DNA from: Siphonodentalium dalli
Lineage: Eukaryota; Mollusca; Scaphopoda; Gadilida; Siphonodentaliidae
Length of the DNA stretch: 64,000 bases
Reading direction: 5' to 3'
NCBI GenBank assembly: GCA_032622095.1
Contig: CP136061.1
Location: forward strand, 127,670,754 to 127,734,753
The position numbers and the translations under genes were made by a program. The notes below the pieces were generated by a model. It was given only the letters and a program-made list of their open reading frames with translations, searched no databases and had not been told where the DNA came from. Below, in pieces: positions 49,201-59,256 of the stretch (positions within the stretch are counted from its first letter, which is position 1; the number at the start of each line of letters is the position of its first letter).

Positions 49201-52200
49201 AGCTTGGGTGAATTCTAAGTAAACATAAGAGTGAAATGGTTAATTAAACAATACCAAAAACCATACAGATGAAGAACGTGCTAAGAAAAACCTAGGTAAG
49301 AAATATGAGGCAGATCAGAAGAAATATGTTCAACTTATTGCATGGATAGCATGTGTGTAAAGGGTTAATTATTTTCTAAACCGATCAACCAATCAATACC
49401 AAAAACTATACAGGTGAGGGGTGTGTCATCATAAACCAAAATATCAAATATGAACACAATCGGACAAAAAATACTTCGGTTATAGCATCGGATTTTTTTT
49501 GTTTTTGTTTTTGTTTTTGTTTTCGCAAAAAAGGGCCATAACTCCTTTAAAATAAATCGGATCAAACCCATATTCGAACTCGATCTGTATTTTGGGCTCT
49601 GAAACTTGCATACCGAATTTGGTTCCGATCAGATAAAATTGTTTGAGTTATGACAGCATGCGGGAATTCAAAGTCGAAAAAGGGCCATAATTCCGTAAAA
49701 AAAACTCGGATCAAACCCATATTCGAACTCGATCTGTATTTTGGTCTGAGAAACTCATATACAAAATTTAGTTCCGATCGGATAGAAAATATTTGAGTTA
49801 TCGCACCATGCGTAAAGTGTCTACGGACAGACAGACAGATGGACGGACGGACGCACGACGAGTGGTCAATCCGGACGTCGACATTATGTTTACCATACTA
49901 TGGTATGGGTAAACATAAAAAACAACTGCAGAATCCTGGTCTTCTCTGTGTAACAGTGTCAGAGAACATTTCTGTGCTAATAATACCCCATATCAACCTT
50001 AAGTCATTACAATGATCATGGTTTGTCAAAAAATACCAAAAACAATACATTGTGCCACTAACTACACAAGAGATGGTCATGTAACAGAATTAAAGATGGT
50101 TATCTCTCCTAACAAGTTTTATATACATGTAGTTTCCAGGGTATAAAATAATAAATATGGATCAAAGACACCTGGAAATGCTTCAATCAATTAATATAAA
50201 TTTTTTACTTTTTTTATGGTATAATACATATGGAGCAGTTTTATGGGCTATTTTTAATAGAAAATTCAAGGGCATTCAGAGCATATAAAGAGGGAGAACT
50301 CTATCTTGTTAGTACTCTCCATCAAGGAAAACTGCCACTTCAATTATGATATTTTGCAGGAATAAAGCACTTTATTATGCCATTATAGACAAATAGTTAA
50401 TACAATTTTTAGTTATGTTTCTGTTTTATTCAGTTTTATTCACAAAAAATGGTATTTGTAGTCTTGAAAGCAGGTTTTATATAAGTTGTGTTGCTGTAAT
50501 TGTGGCCCGGAGGAGATAAACCATCTTTAAGCACGCACCTGAGACAGAAGCAAAGCACCCTGGGATATGTGGTGACCAGGCTGTATTGTAGACTATAAAT
50601 TCATGACCAGTATATGTCTCCAGGCATTTTTCCTGTGTGATATCCCACTGTAAAAAATAAGTCAATGAATGCATCTACTAAAGAACATCAGCTACATTCA
50701 CTTGACTTCAATAAGCCTTTCTGAGGTATTTGAAATCTATATATAAGTACGCTATGTGTTTATCAACCTGTACTCAGATCTGAACTTGTCAAGTTGTGTG
50801 TTACTGGCTGCCTGTAAGGATAGCATGAGAGACAAGATGCCTTGAGTCTTAAATTACCACATTTGCAACAGGGACATAAATTGTCCGCTTGTACAGTAAT
50901 GCCCTAAGTAATGGACCCCTTAACCACAGCAGAATTATGGGTAACTTTTCAGGATTTAGTCGGAAATATGGCTTGTTGCCATTCATCAGAAAGCTCTCGA
51001 CGAGAGCTTTCCGATGAATGGCAACAAGCCATATTTCCGACTAAATCCTGAAATGTTACTCATAATTCTGCTGTGGTTAAGGGGTCGATTATTTAGGGCA
51101 TTACTGTAACACACATGCAGTTCTGTGTTGTTACATGCCCAACAAACAGGCCTCAACATATGGTGCTGGACATTTGCAGAATGAGGTCACCAGAGGGTGA
51201 ATTTAGTGTCCTCTGGGGACCTCATTTGCATGGCCTCATCTGCTATGGGAGATCTAGATATTGATTTCAGCTCACACATGGTGATGTGCACCCATTGGGC
51301 ACCCCCATTATACATTGTATTGTCTGCTAAGTTGGGGATATAACTGAAGTTCACTGAACTAAAAAAGAAAAAGGAACTTTCTAAAGAAACTAAAAAACTG
51401 GTTAATTTGATAATAAAGATACTTTCCAGAAAAGATGAGGCCTTAGCAGAATGAGGTCCACAGAGGGTAAATTTATGATGTTAGACCACTGTGCGAGGTA
51501 GCATCACTAAATTCACCCTCTGGGGACCTCATTCTTCAAATGTCTGGCACCATAATATGAGGCTTGCCAACAAACACATGCTGTCTGATAATATCTATAG
51601 AATTCTTCATGTTATATTCTTCTTTCTATATGTGACAGTATTTGGTTTTAAAGTTCAAATTACATTGCCTAACATGACTTTATATGCGCATGTCTCCAAC
51701 ATCTTTCCAAAAACATGAAAATTATAAATTTTTCATCTATGCAATATGACAAAAGCATGCAATTATTACGTTCAGATTTATGCTGATTTCATGCAAATAT
51801 GAACAGAATTGCATGATCACAGAACTGAGAATCATCAAGGTTTCAGATATATTGTTTCCTGCTGATCATTGAATGCACACACCATCAAATGCACCACAGT
51901 TTTGCATCGAATATATATCATCAGTGAGAGGTATAATGATCATCTATTTTACAAGTCAGTGACTATACCCAAGCAAAACAAGTCCATTCCCTTGTATAGA
52001 CATCCTAGTGTCATGTTTCTGGCAATTATTTGTTGGTCTTACAATTTTACATGTGTGACAGTGGGTTAACCCTTTTATTATGGGAGCTGCACTAGAGCAG
52101 CATTAAAGATCCTGTGCCAGTGCATTCTCTTATATATGTGAGTCTCCCATAGGTATCCTCGCATATATTTCATAAACCTCCAGTCATGGAAGGGTTAAAG

Positions 52201-55200
52201 CTTCCTAAAATGTGGACCATTCAGCAACATTGACCTGCCATTTGCCAATCTAACAGCTGTGGTTAGATGCTAACCACACACCAGCGAATTGAGGCAAATG
52301 GTGGATGTTTATTATGTGGGTATACCAATAGATATTAGCATGTGTGAAACACACAAGTCTTATAAATCTCACAGTGTATGTGTACATTAATGCTCTAAGT
52401 GAGCTATCCGATGAATGGCAACAAGCCATATTTCCCACTAAATCCTGAAAAGTTACCCATAATTCTGCTGTGGTTAAGGAGTTGATTGTTTAGGGCATTA
52501 CTGTATTAAGTGTATTTGATGCTTACCAATTTGATGAGTCTGTCCCAGGAACCAGTAAGTACTAAATCAGAGTCTCTAGTCTGACACCAGTCAACACAGT
52601 AAACCTAGAGTGAGGTAAGAAATTTTAGTTAAAGCAACATGTCATTTAATTAAGTGATTTCAATGTTATGAATTTAGTTATAGGGACCCAAGGCAATCAA
52701 AGTGGAAAAATGTCGCACTACCGACGAATCAAATTCAATTATTTGAATTAGATTCGTCGGTAGTGCGACATTTGTTGCAAATAAATGCGAGTAGACGCAC
52801 TACCGACGAAGAATGCGTGTGGTCAACACGAATTTAATTGCTGATGCGTCTGAGATCCGTGTTTGAAACAAACGTCGCATCACCGTCGACTCGAATTTAA
52901 TTCGGAGACATGCAAATGAGCTGCATAATGATATGCTAATGAGGAAATTTCAATTGAAACTGGAAAACACCAACGAGCATGACGTAATTTGGTGGTATTT
53001 GAATTCGAGTCGACGAAAGTGCGACGTTTGTTTCAAATTAAATGCGAGTAGACGCACTAAATAAATATTTATTCCGTTTGGATATACATGCTATACTGTG
53101 CATGGACTTGTGCAAATTTAACATCAACGATGGGTTGAAATTGTTCTTGTAATTTGATTTTCCAGCAATGAATTATTGGGGAATTTGTTGTTTTTAGACC
53201 AACATTTGCATATTTTCCTACTTTTGGTCCAACATTTTGACTGAAATAGTAACATTAATTTTGTCGCTTGGAAGTCAAAAGCCACATTTTCTCACTAAAT
53301 TTTACGTTTTAGAATTGATATAAAACTTCCTATTTTAGCCGTTTTGACGAAAACCCTTATGAACGCTTTATGCCATTTTAAGAAATAATTTAGATTCGTC
53401 TTTAATTAAATGCGAAGTTTGTTTCAACAAACGAATTATGAATTAAACTCGAGTCTAATTCTAATTGAATTAGATTCGTCGGTAGTGCGACGTTTGTTCC
53501 AAGGGTAAATGTGCAAAAACAATTCAAGTCTTTAAAAACAACATCATAAAGAAGAATATAGATAAATAGAAAGAATTTGTTCTTATATTCATTATGGATA
53601 CTTCTCCAATAAAAATTGTTTGCATGTTGACAACATTATGTTATGTAAACAAAGCCTGTTAACGTGATAAGTCAACAAAAATTGATAATCGTGTAGTATG
53701 TTCAAATATTTTAGTCTGAATATAGCTGTCAGAATATTTTTCAATGCATTGACCTTTTCCAATGTTTGCAGTCAAGTTTTGTTTAAACTTCGGTATCTTA
53801 TTGGACTTTTATGGTAATTCCACTGTTTACATAACAATGGATTTGACAAGCCAAATCTAATTATTGGATTACTAACAATGAAAATAAGAACAAAGTAAAT
53901 CTATTTTTACACTGCATGTACTTGTTGATGATAGTTGTTTTAAAGACTTATATGTTATTTCACATGAACCAACTTTGTAGGCCTATAGTCCCATTAATCC
54001 TATAGTCAATAGGTTTTGTCTGAAGCTCAGGACAAAGAGAGAGAAAGAGAAAGAGAAAGAAATACTTTTTATTGAAAACGATAAACTAAAGAAAAAAGAT
54101 ATAGCAGATATGGCAGACTTTGGGTCGCAAGGCACGCCTGCCATGGTTTGAATCCCACCCAATTCCCCAAAAAATTGCACTGTCTCAAAAATTACATTTG
54201 CTTCTAAAGAAAAAAGGTTGTCATTTTAATTATGTTTAATTGAGATTCTTTGTCAATGATTAGGAGGCCTTAAGCCATAATTGATCCTTTTTTTCATACA
54301 ATTACATTTAACATTTCTCCCCGAAGGGAGACCTTGCTTCATTGCTTTCAGTTAGTGCAACATTTATGCAATATACAGTAATGCCCTAAATAATCGACTC
54401 CTTAACCACAGCAGAATTATGGGTAATTTTTCAGGATTTAGTCGGAAATATGGCTTGTTGCCATTCATCGGAAAGATGAATGGCAACAAACCATATTTCC
54501 GACTAAATCCTGAAAAGTTACCCATAATTCTGATGTTGTTAAGGAGTCGATTATTTAGGGCATTACTGTATTTGTTGAAAACAATGTATTATCTCAATAT
54601 TGTGGGATCAATATAAATTACGGCAGTTTAGATCACATACCAACTGATATCACAACAATTGCTTGAATGCGAAGCATTGAGCTAAAATCCTCTTGGTTTG
54701 GTAGAAAATTTCAATACTGTGATGTGTCTGATAAAGAATGAGAAACAAACCTCTTTTGAATGTTCCTTGAATACTTTCACAGGATTCTGAAAATAAATAC
54801 ATTATAGTGAGTGCATACAAATGAGGCTATTACTATTGTATGTTGCATTTCAAAACATGTAAACAACAAGACAGACAGTAATTTGTTAGGTAATCTACTG
54901 AATTTAGAGCCTGGGAAAGATGGTGGCTTTATGTCTACAACAGATTGCCTGATTCAAAATTACTTTATACTTATCTTAGAAAAACCCCTCTATTCATGAG
55001 AATAATCTTCATAATAGTCTACACAATGTTACATGTATATTCAAAACTAGCATCAAAATTCGAAGCCGTTGAAATTAGAAACAAGAGCATCGCTAGGGCA
55101 TGGAAAAATACACCAGTATTAATTCCAACAAAGGGCCATTACTCCGGTGAAAATTGACGAAACCAAAATTCGAACTTGACCTGTATTTTGGGCAAGTAAA

Positions 55201-57827
55201 CTCACATTCCAAATTTCATTCCATTCAGTCCAGACTTACTGAAGTTATCATCTGTAAATTAAAATTGAGTGTAAATTCCAACAAAAAGGGCCATAACTCT
55301 TGTGAAAATTGGCGGCAGAACTCAAATTCGAACTTGAACTGTATTTTGTGTTTAATAGTAGACCCACATACCAAATTTTGTTTAAAAAGTATTTAGTTTA
55401 AACAATATTTATTTTCCCTCTATGGATATTCAAATATATAATTACAATAGGTACAAAATTAGAAGAGAAATGGAATTACTAGTAGTCAACAAGCCATAGT
55501 CTTATTTAACCCTCTCCCTTGACAATGGCGAGGACCTGCTTCATTCCATTCAGTTGATAATATTTAAAGTTATCATCCAGAAATCAAAAGCAAATGGATA
55601 GATGGATGCCCGACAGTCCAGTAACATAATATATCCCATTATTAAAATGGGGCATACAAAAATGTCCCATGGCTTCACAAATAAAGAATGTTGGTTATCG
55701 TCAACATAATTAATTGTGTTTGGCAGGAGCAATAAAATACTTGCTTTAAACTTGAATTTAAAATGAGTTGCTTTAAGAATCTAACTTTAAAATGGTTGGT
55801 ACAATAAGCATTCCAGGTATATTGTAGAAAAATATTGAGACAAAAGTTGGCACAGATTATCTTGAGGATTGTGTAGTATCTGGTACCTGTGCCTGCTGTG
55901 TATCCCAAACAATAAGACAGCCATCTCCAGATGCAGTAACGAGTATATTCTCATTGTTTTCAGCCCAAGTAACATCGAACAGACCATCATTCCAGGTAAA
56001 ATGCTGGTTAATTAGTAAACCATCAGGTGAAATACTCAGGACAAAGAGTGTACCAGAGCCTGAAATCATTTAAAATGAACACTAGATACTGAAATAACAT
56101 CCAAATATTTCAAAATAAAATGGATGGTGATCAAACTTTATTTTATATATTTCATTTCATTCTCGGCATGAAATCGTAGGAAATCAAGGAAGCATTATTG
56201 GTACTAGTATCAACTAGATAATATACATGTGCATTTAGAGAAATTTTTGGTGTATGCATTTCACAATATGCCTTAATTTTTAAGTGATTCTAACTTTGAG
56301 AATTACTGAGGAGTCAAGATAAATTAACCATTTTCTAATTCATAAGGAATTTTTACGAAGCCGTGATTTCTTTCCTATAGTTGTAAGTCTTAATTTATAG
56401 ATATATGTATAATAACACACTTGATATTCATCAATTGAGAATTCTAGGAGTTAAAAGTATTATATTTGTAATTAATTATTGTATTTTCAATTACTTTTGA
56501 TTTATACTTACATCTTGCCAAAGTATTCTAGAATACTTTTGTAGAAAGTTGAGATAAAACATTTTTCTTACCGGTACTATACATGTAGTATATATTTGTA
56601 AAAACTAATAGCAATGCCACCAAAGGACACATTCACAATGGTTCCACCGATGAAAGATTTGTTTAGATGTTTTTTATCTGAAGTTAACATATTTAAATGA
56701 GCAATACTTGATATCCCAATAATTGAGTTTAGCATCAAATAATGTTTTGATAACAGGTGTGGATTTGCCTCTGGTCATCAACATATTAGTTGGCTTCACA
56801 TATGTCCAAACCAGATTTGTTTTGATGAGATTTCGAGTGCAATAAGGGAGTTGCAAGGGTACATCAAACATGTTGTTTCCAAACTTGTTCTACTAGTATA
56901 AAGTAGTATTTATTCTAGAGTTAATATTAATTTATAATGACCAACAACTGTGTAATCAAGATCAATCGGTGGTTCACCCAGACCCTAACATGATGATCTG
57001 CCATGGGCCGTGGGGCCAACAATAGGGGCCTACCATCCTGGACAATGCTCAATTGCTCATGCATAGTTTCATAGAAGTATTGAGCTATAAATTAATAACT
57101 CAAATAAAATCACTTGAGTTTGAACTCGCGACTTCACTCACTTCAGCCACTTATGAGAGGCTGTTTCACATTTATTTAAAAATTGGAGTAATTTGGATTT
57201 AAGCGCAATTCAATAACACTTAAGCACAATTACCTACATCTTTACCCAATTGCACTTAAAAGTGCAATTGAATGGAAGATCAAATGAGGTTCATAACAAG
57301 GCTTAGCTGGATAGTCATCCTGCAGACTATTCTATAAGAACTAAGTCTAAGGGGGTTTTGTTTATGATGATCAATAATTACACTTAAGCGCAATTGAATT
57401 TTCAAAGTTTTTAACTGCACTTAAAGTTAAATGCAATTGCTGCCCACAAAATGTTCAATGAATTGCACATTTTAAGCGTAACTGAATTGCATTTCATTTT
57501 GTGTATAACTAATTGCGCTTAGTCTCAACTTAAGTGCAATATAATTGTGCTTAAGTCCAATTATTTAATATATGTGAAAATGGCGTCCCATACCAACTAT
57601 CTAACTTTTTCGCAATAAATTATCATTGTTGCACAACACTGTCAACAGTTGTGACATTTTTTTTTTACATTGATTTACTGTGCACAGTCACACTGACAGC
57701 CAATCTAGTCTAGACTACCTGCTATGCCATAATTTTGACCAGTGACACACGCTAATCTATCCTGAAGAAATGGAGAGAAACGAACAGAGTATCCGTGTCG
57801 ATCTCTCGTTCGAATACTTAGTGCCAT
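34217..57827 (-). CDS. PEX7: PEX7, peroxisomal PTS2 import receptor (WD40), complete, ten coding exons
   Basis: Minus-strand exons: 57827-57719, 56059-55887, 54786-54751, 52604-52527, 50647-50539, 46755-46646, 45260-45147, 44390-44335, 39724-39628 and 34285-34217. All have AG/GT borders and the phases close exactly to 951 nt, 316 residues plus stop (human about 323). Diagnostic stretches are [11 protein letters not shown] and NYGIAG (exon 1), [18 protein letters not shown] (exon 2), [19 protein letters not shown] (exon 5), DQTLRIWD (exon 6), [18 protein letters not shown] (exon 7), [11 protein letters not shown] (exon 8), [13 protein letters not shown] (exon 9) and [12 protein letters not shown] (exon 10). 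These form the WD40 beta-propeller that binds the N-terminal PTS2 signal in the cytosol and delivers cargo to the peroxisome with a PEX5-type co-receptor. Ten exons is also the human count, as I recall. About 96% of the 23.6 kb span is intron. AATAAA on the minus strand at 34008-34003 is a likely polyadenylation signal. The gene is divergent from the NPAT-like exon. Confidence 0.96.
35787..37588 (-). pseudogene. Left-arm copy of an element-borne gene, broken
   Basis: Minus-strand pieces in order: 37588-37346 ([28 protein letters not shown]), 37388-37104 ([29 protein letters not shown]), 36998-36522 ([49 protein letters not shown]), a stretch near 36480-36280 with [14 protein letters not shown], and 36182-35787 ([54 protein letters not shown]). 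The pieces are split by frameshifts, stops and small deletions. The order matches an abundant uncharacterised protein family in aquatic animals with an IPPTK.AL.QH.KRA.YQ...W C-terminus, as I remember it; its function is unknown to me. Confidence 0.6.
37837..38610 (+). pseudogene. Right-arm copy of the same element-borne gene, broken
   Basis: Plus-strand pieces: 37837-38046 ([40 protein letters not shown]), 38140-38358 ([38 protein letters not shown]), then in another frame [20 protein letters not shown] and [17 protein letters not shown] to about 38480. The FHA.SGCD.TSFF...GKG block is the most conserved part of the family and is better preserved here than in the left arm. The final IPSTK/QH region of the left copy is deleted here, so the two arms complement each other in what survives. 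Confidence 0.6.
40886..40960. repeat. Three exact 25-bp tandem repeats, each self-complementary
   Basis: Unit AAAATTATGTATACATAATT plus TGGTT repeated three times without change. Each unit contains the palindrome AAATTATGTATACATAATTT. It sits directly left of the palindrome at 40974. PEX7 intron. Confidence 0.9.
40974..41440. mobile_element. Palindrome-bearing element with ~65 bp arms
   Basis: 40974-41116 is an imperfect palindrome (AGTTATCTTCGGCAACATCG arms, TGAACCCCGAGG centre). It is followed by GTGACGTCACGAG and a tandem pair of TATACCCCCGATGTTT (about 41295 and 41320). It probably ends near GGATGTGGGGACAAATTAAG. The element boundary is approximate. Confidence 0.5.
41939..42909. mobile_element. 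TIR element, GGCCAAAA family, copy 2
   Basis: Ends GGCCAAAAAAAAAGTGTTTT and complement (TTTTTTTTTGGCC), subterminal GATTCTCGGGCA and TGCCTGAGAATC. Related to 2828-3686. Interior AT-rich with an 84-codon frame that has no recognisable domain. Confidence 0.7.
42961..43167. mobile_element. Perfectly palindromic TTAA-class MITE
   Basis: 207 bp; TTAA at 42957-42960 and 43168-43171. Ends CCCTTTCAGTGCCAAGTCC and complement; the whole element folds back on itself around AGAGCTCTTAGAGCTCT. The right TTAA is shared with the next element. Confidence 0.9.
43172..43443 (+). mobile_element. TTAA-class MITE (5455 family), intact copy
   Basis: 272 bp with TTAA at 43168-43171 and 43444-43447. Ends CCCTTTCTATACT and AGTATAGAAAGGG. 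Internal hairpin with ATGTTCAGATAA.AAGTTCAA arms. Confidence 0.9.
43551..44067 (-). mobile_element. TTAA-class MITE (5455 family) split by a nested element
   Basis: TTAA at 43547-43550 and 44068-44071. The left end is CTCATTCTATACTGAATG and the right end TAGTATAGAAAGGG. It is interrupted at 43591-43867. Removing the insert and one ATAAA restores the order of 43172-43443 in reverse. Confidence 0.8.
43591..43867. mobile_element. Palindromic element TAGAGGATCTCACATGAG family, copy 2
   Basis: Flanked by ATAAA (43586-43590 and 43868-43872). Central palindrome as in 23930-24244; 277 bp. Confidence 0.75.
44505..44575. repeat. Fragment of the GAGGTCCCC MITE family
   Basis: CCTCATAATATGGTGCTGG then CATTTGCAGAATGAGATCCC...GTGAATTTAGTGACGCTA: one terminal piece only. 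Confidence 0.7.
45310..46510. repeat. Diverged copies of the 8238-9795 array unit, in inverted halves
   Basis: From AGCTCAACTTGACAAAGTCA, three to four units with AACATGGCC.CCAGCAGCCAT spaced about 155 bp (45460-45790). Complementary unit sequence recurs at about 46290-46500 (GATGGCTCCCATCTAGTGGT). A short palindrome ATATTGGGATATCGAAATGC lies between at about 46083-46121. Within PEX7 intron 6. Confidence 0.65.
47021..49920 (+). repeat. ~2 kb interspersed repeat, copy B, split by a 920 bp insertion
   Basis: Same start (AACGAGAGGCCAATCACGAT) and end (GGTATGGGTAAACATAAAA) as 19760-21764, with only scattered differences. Interrupted at 47530-48449. It has a (GTTTTT)n stretch near 49498 and a GACAGACAGACAGATGGACG microsatellite near 49826. 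Lies in PEX7 intron 5. Confidence 0.85.
47530..48449. mobile_element. 920 bp TIR element inserted in the 2 kb repeat
   Basis: Inverted ends CAGTCCTTCGA and TCGAAGGACTG, flanked by GTGATT (47524-47529 and 48450-48455). The uninterrupted copy A reads ATTGGTGATGTATTGAAACC at the site. Subterminal GCGCGC-rich stretches at both ends contrast with the AT-rich surroundings. A plus frame ending near 48157 reads [17 protein letters not shown] and an acidic tail, preceded by a CxxC...H...C arrangement ([11 protein letters not shown]), perhaps a remnant of a transposase end. Confidence 0.8.
49921..50538. other. PEX7 intron 5, distal part
   Basis: AT-rich intron sequence up to exon 5 (50539). No repeat or regulatory element recognised. 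Confidence 0.35.
50894..51106. mobile_element. Palindromic Tc1/mariner-like MITE, copy 2
   Basis: TA on both sides, ends CAGTAATGCCCTAAGTAAT and ATTATTTAGGGCATTACTG-like complement, centre GCTCTCGACGAGAGC. Length 213 bp like copy 1. Confidence 0.85.
51150..51560. mobile_element. MITE with GAGGTCCCC hairpins, copy 4
   Basis: Ends CCTCAACATATGGTGCTGG and CTGGCACCATAATATGAGG are inverted. The first hairpin is shortened and the second is intact. Confidence 0.75.
52070..52194. mobile_element. TTAA-class hairpin MITE, second family, single-hairpin copy
   Basis: TTAA at 52066-52069 and 52195-52198. CCCTTTTATTATGGGAGC at the left and CATGGAAGGG at the right. Only one partial palindrome (about 52110-52170) remains; 125 bp. 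Confidence 0.7.
52384..52503. mobile_element. Palindromic Tc1/mariner-like MITE, half-deleted copy
   Basis: The right half, from TCCGATGAATGGCAACAAGC to GGGCATTACTG then TA, is intact. Of the left arm only a degenerate ATTAATGCTCTAAGT remains. It ends 23 bp left of PEX7 exon 4 (52527). Confidence 0.75.
52689..53506. mobile_element. Element built around GTCGCACTACCGACGAATC motifs
   Basis: Left: CCCAAGG... then GTCGCACTACCGACGAATC. Right: GATTCGTCGGTAGTGCGAC then GTTTGTTCCAAGGG. The motif recurs inside at about 52737-52772 (completing a palindrome), 52797 and 53030, with related CGTCGAC.CGAATTTAATTC blocks. About 818 bp, no coding frame. PEX7 intron 3. Confidence 0.65.
54376..54568. mobile_element. 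Palindromic Tc1/mariner-like MITE, copy 3 (short loop)
   Basis: TA flanks; CAGTAATGCCCTAAATAATC and complement. The GCTCTCGTCGAGAGC centre is absent, so it is 193 bp. PEX7 intron 3. Confidence 0.85.
55110..55400. repeat. Diverged units of the 2 kb repeat's 3' half
   Basis: AAGGGCCATTACTCCGGTGA...ATTCGAACTTGACCTGTATT and AAGGGCCATAACTCTTGTGA...ATTCGAACTTGAACTGTATT are two tandem units about 150 bp apart. They resemble the GGATCAAACCCATATTCGAA units at 20910-21620 and 49070-49790. Confidence 0.6.
56060..57170. other. PEX7 intron 1, proximal part
   Basis: AT-rich intron without a recognised element. Confidence 0.35.
57175..57565. repeat. Field of AATTG(C/T)(A/G)CTTAAG-type motifs near PEX7 exon 1
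   Basis: About ten diverged copies, in both orientations, of CACTTAAGCGCAATTGAAT and its complement, irregularly spaced, within 160-550 bp of exon 1 (57719). Several neighbouring copies could pair as hairpins. Confidence 0.65.
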
Positions 57828-58182
57828 CAAAGCCTGTCGTAAACAAAATTAACGCTAAAATAACTTTATCATTTTCATTGATGCATGCATTCTTTTTTCT
57901 GGCACATGGAAATGTCGTAAAAATTATTTGGTTTAGGAATATTTTTTCTGTAATTGTTCTAGGAAAATAATTAAATAATATAACCAGTTAATTAATTATT
58001 ATATATTTATTAAGATGTTTAACAATAATTTGTAGTTGTTTTAGTCATTGCGAATTTTATTTTAATGTCGTAAAAGGTCAAGGTCGCGAAAAATTTACCG
58101 CGTTTTAATGCATGTCAGTGGAGAAAGAACAACAACAGAAAGAAACATGTTAATTTGTGAATGAAAGCGACACGACAAAACA
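57828..58182. promoter_or_regulatory. Putative bidirectional promoter between PEX7 and the NPAT-like gene
   Basis: There are 355 bp between the two divergent start codons (PEX7 ATG at 57827 on -, NPAT-like ATG at 58183 on +). The interval has a short CpG-containing stretch near 58080 (GGTCGCGAAAAATTTACCGCG) in an otherwise AT-rich background. It has no recognisable transposon insertion, unlike nearly all other intergenic sequence here. No convincing TATA box was found. Promoter function is inferred from the head-to-head layout. Confidence 0.5.
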
Positions 58183-58246
58183 ATGACGTCCCTAGTAGAA
58201 AATACGCCATATTTTCTACCGTCTGAAATTGCAAGATTGGTTCTGG
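58183..58246 (+). CDS. NPAT: NPAT-like first coding exon (LisH N-terminus), partial gene
   Basis: ATG at 58183 opens a 21-codon exon ending at a GTATGT donor (58247), phase 1. The encoded peptide ends FLPSEIARLVLG. Vertebrate NPAT begins with a leucine-proline-serine start followed by an ARLVLGYL LisH helix, and this exon would need a following codon pair such as Tyr-Leu. NPAT is the nuclear coactivator of replication-dependent histone genes at histone locus bodies. No second exon was found between 58247 and 64000, so either the intron runs out of the window or the next exon was missed. The identification rests on about a dozen residues plus a start codon, a good donor and a sensible position opposite the PEX7 start. 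Another LisH protein is the main alternative. Confidence 0.6.
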
Positions 58247-58864
58247 GTATGTATTATATGTTTGAATATAGTTGTAATTGACACCGATTTTCGTTGTAAA
58301 CACAAACTTTTGTTTTGGACGTTCGACTGTGAATTTTATTTTAATGTCGTAAAACTAAAAGACTGGATCTCAACAAAACAAAATTTAATAAACTCTGTCA
58401 AGTTCTTATATACTCGTTGTGAGCCATCAGAACCTATCGGGTTTTAGATCCATGGGAACTTAGTGAATGTTCTGTTAGAACTTTGCCTATGATTTCTGCG
58501 ATGGACCAAAGTTCTAATTGTATTAATTTGGGGTAAACGTACTGAAGTGACAGCGCGGTGTTTAAAATAATGAGATGTTTAATGATATGAAGATATAGAA
58601 GATGGTAACAATATCACTGTCAATGTCTGTTGGTGTCTCCATGATGGAAGTTGGAACGGCGATGTAAGAAATGCGTCCGCATCTGACGGTGATCTAAAGC
58701 CGAGAGAGCCAATGTTATTGTTCTCCAGGTCAGCTGACCGCTTCACAGTTCATGTGCATCGCATGTCGAGTAGAATTCCACAGGCAGCTCGCTTTGTCCA
58801 CTCTAATCACGACACTGGGTCACGTATTACGGCACCCTGACACAATGTAGCTGGTCACTTTTCA

Positions 58865-59170
58865 TTGACGCAGTTGGTCTCTGTAGATGCAGACACAATA
58901 GCTAAGTCCTTCAAAACCGACATTCACCACACTCCTCCCCATTCCATTTTGAAGGACCGGGTGTATATATTGGAGAGACCACCTTCAATCTGCATCTACA
59001 ATGAAAACAATGAGAGAACTAGAACAGATACAGTGTCCTACATCAAAATGTTGTTCCATACATTGTCCGAAATGTGCATGTACCCAGTAGAGTGGACTCA
59101 ATCCATAATTAGTATATTTCCCAGTACCGATTCATTTAATATCGGTGACCTAGCTGTTAAATTATATTGA
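58865..59170 (+). CDS. Unidentified 101-codon frame
   Basis: An open frame ending at a TGA-adjacent stop (59168-59170). Readable pieces are FKTDIHHTPPHSILKDRVYI, ERPPSICIYNENNERTR and MLFHTLSEMCMYPVEW. I do not recognise it. It lies in the first NPAT-like intron, just left of the tandem-repeat element, and could be a transposon gene fragment or chance. The first in-frame ATG is outside this piece; the listed start is not ATG-verified. Confidence 0.2.
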   Translation: MTQLVSVDADTIAKSFKTDIHHTPPHSILKDRVYILERPPSICIYNENNERTRTDTVSYIKMLFHTLSEMCMYPVEWTQSIISIFPSTDSFNIGDLAVKLY

Positions 59171-59256
59171 CAGAATTCATTTTCTGGTACTTCTGTTATC
59201 CCTATACATTGTATGTGTCCTCCACAATATAATCCATACCATTCCACATGAATGTC

